The position numbers and the translations under genes are program-made. A DNA stretch of 7,291 nt, from NCBI GenBank assembly GCA_002421965.1, contig DISN01000004.1, positions 1-7,291 on the forward strand, in the 5' to 3' direction. Shown here piece by piece: positions 5,589-7,291 of the stretch; the first letter of the stretch is position 1; each line of letters opens with the position of its first letter. The DNA is from Candidatus Saccharibacteria bacterium UBA6209 (lineage in GTDB: Bacteria; Patescibacteriota; Saccharimonadia; Saccharimonadales; Saccharimonadaceae). The notes under the pieces are model-generated. The model was not told the DNA's origin and did not search any database. It worked only from the letters and a program-made list of their open reading frames with translations.

Positions 5589-6677
5589 ATGCGTGTTTTG
5601 AGTATCAAATTACATAATTTTCGCTCTTACGACCTATTCGAGGCCAATTTTAGTGAGCGTGGCACGGTAATTGTTGGGCCAAACGGTACCGGCAAGACTA
5701 ACCTGCTGGAGGCCGTATACGTCTCGCTTCGCGGCACCAGCTTTCGTGGCAGCCTAATCGATTGCATGAGCCATGACTCAGACCAAACTAACATACTGCT
5801 CGAGACAACAGATCAAACCAGGCGAATTCAATTTCTACGAGAAAACCAACGAATTAGCAAAACCTTTAGCGTCAACGACCACAAAAGCAAAATATTATCG
5901 CCAAAAAATCGCCTACCAGTCGTCCTATTCGAGCCAAATGAGCTTAGACTGATCAGTAGCTCACCAACTAGACGACGAGATTTTTTGGACGGCCTAATTG
6001 CCCGCGTTGATAGCAAATACGAGCGGACGCTCCGTGCGCTTAATCGCACCCTACTCCAACGAAACGAACTCCTTAAGCGACACGCTGAAGACAGATCTCT
6101 CTGGCGCGATCATTTGTTTGCTTGGGATATAAAATTTGTCCAACTAGCCACCCAGATCGCCAGCTCCAGAGCGGCCTTTTTGTACGCCCACGAGTCACGA
6201 CTTGGCAGTATTTACAGTCGGCTCGCCGGAAAAGACACCGATTTCACCATCGAATACCTGCCATCTGTCAGCATGGAGAATTACGAACAACTACTACTCG
6301 AAAGACTGACTCGGTCTCGAGATTACGAAATTGCCACCGGCCACACCTCTTGCGGTCCTCAGCGCGAAGACTTCCTGATATCTCTACACAATCAACCAGC
6401 CATCAAGGTTGCCTCTCGCGGCGAAATGCGAACAATCATGCTTGCTTTTAAGCTACTAGAGCTCGAGCTACAGACCGAAGTCCACCAAACTGAACCGATT
6501 ATTTTAATGGACGATGTTTTCTCTGAACTCGACGCTACTCGCGAAAAGCTACTGCAAGAAACTATCGAAAAACACCAGTTTATTGTCACAACGACAGACG
6601 CCAGACACAAAGACGTGCCTGGCAGCAAGATTATTGCGACAGCGGATATTTCACCTCTTCAAAACGCTCCTGAATAG
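5589..6677 (+). CDS. recF: DNA replication and repair protein RecF
   Basis: RecF is an SMC-like ATPase that, with RecO and RecR, loads RecA at single-strand gaps. The 362 residues fit the family (about 360-370). The protein opens with MRVLSIKLHNFRSY and has Walker A GPNGTGKT (30-37), SLRGTSFRG (46-54) and the family's P-x-VVLFEPNELRLISSSPTRRRDFLD region (110-134). The ABC-type signature is SRGEMR (277-282), Walker B is IILMDD (304-309), the D-loop is SELD (312-315), and TTTD (334-337) follows. Many RecF proteins have Gln where this one has Glu280; SxGE forms also occur, so activity is not in doubt. The ATG at 5589 is chosen because it gives the standard N-terminus; an upstream in-frame TTG at 5553 would add 12 unrelated residues. 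The 3' end overlaps the convergent unknown gene by 47 bases. Confidence 0.95.
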   Translation: MRVLSIKLHNFRSYDLFEANFSERGTVIVGPNGTGKTNLLEAVYVSLRGTSFRGSLIDCMSHDSDQTNILLETTDQTRRIQFLRENQRISKTFSVNDHKSKILSPKNRLPVVLFEPNELRLISSSPTRRRDFLDGLIARVDSKYERTLRALNRTLLQRNELLKRHAEDRSLWRDHLFAWDIKFVQLATQIASSRAAFLYAHESRLGSIYSRLAGKDTDFTIEYLPSVSMENYEQLLLERLTRSRDYEIATGHTSCGPQREDFLISLHNQPAIKVASRGEMRTIMLAFKLLELELQTEVHQTEPIILMDDVFSELDATREKLLQETIEKHQFIVTTTDARHKDVPGSKIIATADISPLQNAPE

Positions 6678-7179
6678 TCGCCATTACATTGCCCGCCCAA
6701 TACGAGTCTAGGTGCTGGTGGAAAATAACCGTCACACCATCGCCTGCGGCGTACACACCAACCTCCCCAAGAATCCGCTCAAATCTCTGAAGGTCAATCT
6801 TAACGAGATCTATAGCCCTGTCAACACTATCCTTATCAAGTCCGCTATTCGCAACACCCACCTGTAGCATGTGAACCTTGTAGTCCTCCGCTATAGCGCC
6901 AACCACGCTCTCCCATGGCTCTCCCTTGGTACCGCTAATCACACACCAAGGCCTAGATCCGGTGTTGTGCACTAACTTAACTTCACAGGTAAAATCAAAC
7001 TTAGGCTTTTCGGTAAACTCCCCAAGATCACTACGCACTAACGCAAATCCCTCCAGGGATACAAGCGACAGAGGCGACTCAAGCTCGCATAGACCACCGT
7101 CCTCAATATCATATTTAACTGAATTAAATGCCCCTGGTTCGTTGTACATTGTTTCACTCATAGCCCTAGTAGACCACAT
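6631..7179 (-). CDS. Protein of unknown function
   Basis: I do not recognise this protein. It has 182 residues from the first ATG and appears soluble, with no signal peptide or membrane segment. The N-terminal half is acidic and beta-like (SVKYDIEDGGLCELESPLS). The middle has a glycine-rich turn next to tryptophans (SRPWCVISGTKGEPWESVV). A predicted long helix follows (about 115-141, KDSVDRAIDLVKIDLQRFERI), then a compact hydrophobic strand (VGVYAAGDGVTVIFHQH). Cysteines are at about 31, 65 and 79 with no CxxC pair. Other possible starts are Met7 (7161) and Met11 (7149); none has a good ribosome site. The last 15 codons overlap the end of recF on the opposite strand. The long open frame and ordinary residue mix suggest a real gene, but the antisense overlap limits certainty. 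An intrinsic terminator sits just upstream, so it needs its own promoter or read-through. Confidence 0.7.
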   Translation of the reverse strand: MWSTRAMSETMYNEPGAFNSVKYDIEDGGLCELESPLSLVSLEGFALVRSDLGEFTEKPKFDFTCEVKLVHNTGSRPWCVISGTKGEPWESVVGAIAEDYKVHMLQVGVANSGLDKDSVDRAIDLVKIDLQRFERILGEVGVYAAGDGVTVIFHQHLDSYWAGNVMATIQERFEEVKYPLSQ

Positions 7180-7194
7180 CTTTTTAAAAAAAGC
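7161..7194 (-). promoter_or_regulatory. Weak candidate promoter for the unknown gene, inside the terminator T-run region
   Basis: On the minus strand TTGCTT (about 7190-7195) and TCTACT (7168-7173) are 17 bases apart, with TGG before the second. Matches are three and four of six. A start six or seven bases on would fall on the ATG of Met7 (7161), giving a leaderless mRNA like the one inferred for lysS. It is weak alone and is listed because the terminator leaves little other room. Confidence 0.2.
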
Positions 7195-7217
7195 AACCCC
7201 TGCACACAGCAGAGGTT
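7186..7217 (-). terminator. Intrinsic (rho-independent) terminator, leftward
   Basis: Read on the minus strand, AACCTCTGC and GCAGGGGTT form a 9-bp stem with one G-U pair around a 5-base loop. GC and a run of seven T residues (7186-7192) follow. This is a textbook intrinsic terminator for leftward transcription. It lies about 38 bases after a stop codon at 7256-7258, fitting the end of a gene beyond the right edge. The plus-strand side has no T-run, so it should not stop recF transcripts. Confidence 0.85.
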
Positions 7218-7227
7218 ACCTTATCTC

Positions 7228-7248
7228 TAAATTCCTAATTCCAAATTC
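7228..7248. repeat. Three 7-bp AT-rich tandem units
   Basis: The plus strand reads TAAATTC, CTAATTC, CAAATTC, three consecutive heptamers that differ at the first two or three bases. They lie between the terminator hairpin and the stop codon of the probable gene at the right edge. The array is short and degenerate; it may be a remnant of a longer AT-rich repeat or chance low complexity. Confidence 0.45.
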
Positions 7249-7255
7249 TATAAAC

Positions 7256-7291
7256 CTATTCGCTAACACCAAGCTCAATTCGCCTAAACTG
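7256..7291 (-). CDS. Possible C-terminal end of a gene entering from the right edge
   Basis: One minus-strand frame reads QFRRIELGVSE and then stops at TAG (7256-7258), 38 bases before a strong leftward terminator. That is where a gene end is expected. Eleven residues are too few to name the product. A second minus-strand frame is also open from the edge to TAA at 7216-7218, but it would run through the AT-rich repeat into the hairpin, so it is less likely. Confidence 0.35.
   Translation of the reverse strand, partial: QFRRIELGVSE

Noticed and set aside
6122..6451. Second-frame open reading frame inside recF
   Set aside because: Its composition (Arg/Ser/His-rich) is typical of an out-of-frame shadow, while the main frame carries clear RecF motifs.
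1..7291. CRISPR array, tRNA, rRNA, insertion sequence, prophage or defence island
   Set aside because: I saw no regular repeat-spacer pattern, tRNA-like cloverleaf, transposase motif or phage protein. The CPBP gene alone (the family includes Abi proteins) does not justify a defence-system call in this housekeeping context.

Overview
This window reads as chromosomal housekeeping DNA from a bacterium with a small, tightly packed genome. The standard genetic code fits: TAA, TAG and TGA all work as stops and no gene needs UGA recoded. Three traits suggest a streamlined Gram-positive-like lineage, and my best guess is a Patescibacteria/CPR member such as Saccharibacteria. They are a short prolyl-tRNA synthetase without the bacterial editing insertion, a cut-down frr-uppS-rseP-proS island lacking cdsA and dxr, and tiny or overlapping gene borders. 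This placement is inference from gene content and needs a database search.

Layout, left to right. A leftward gene train fills positions 1-5514. In its transcription order (right to left) it is frr (ribosome recycling factor), uppS (undecaprenyl diphosphate synthase), an RseP-type M50 site-2 protease, a CPBP-type intramembrane protease, proS, greA, and the first 178 codons of lysS, which runs off the left edge. From frr to proS the borders are a 1-base overlap, zero spacing, a 23-base overlap and a 9-base gap, so these five genes look like one translationally coupled operon. A hairpin and a spaced direct repeat lie between proS and greA. A near-consensus promoter lies between greA and lysS. 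These mark likely points where transcription is trimmed or restarted.

To the right, recF runs rightward from a 74-base divergent intergenic region shared with frr. A leftward gene of unknown function (6631-7179) overlaps the 3' end of recF tail to tail by 47 bases. Upstream of that gene is a strong leftward intrinsic terminator (7186-7217). It probably ends a gene whose last 11 codons are just visible at the right edge.

The genes cover translation (frr, proS, lysS), transcript elongation (greA), cell-envelope lipid carrier synthesis (uppS), membrane proteolysis (M50 and CPBP proteases) and recombination/replication repair (recF). I see no tRNA, rRNA, CRISPR array, insertion sequence or phage gene, and no sign of a new defence or mobile system. 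The parts most worth a second look are the unknown gene with its 5' region, the fused protease pair, the apparently leaderless lysS promoter, and the regulatory DNA before greA.
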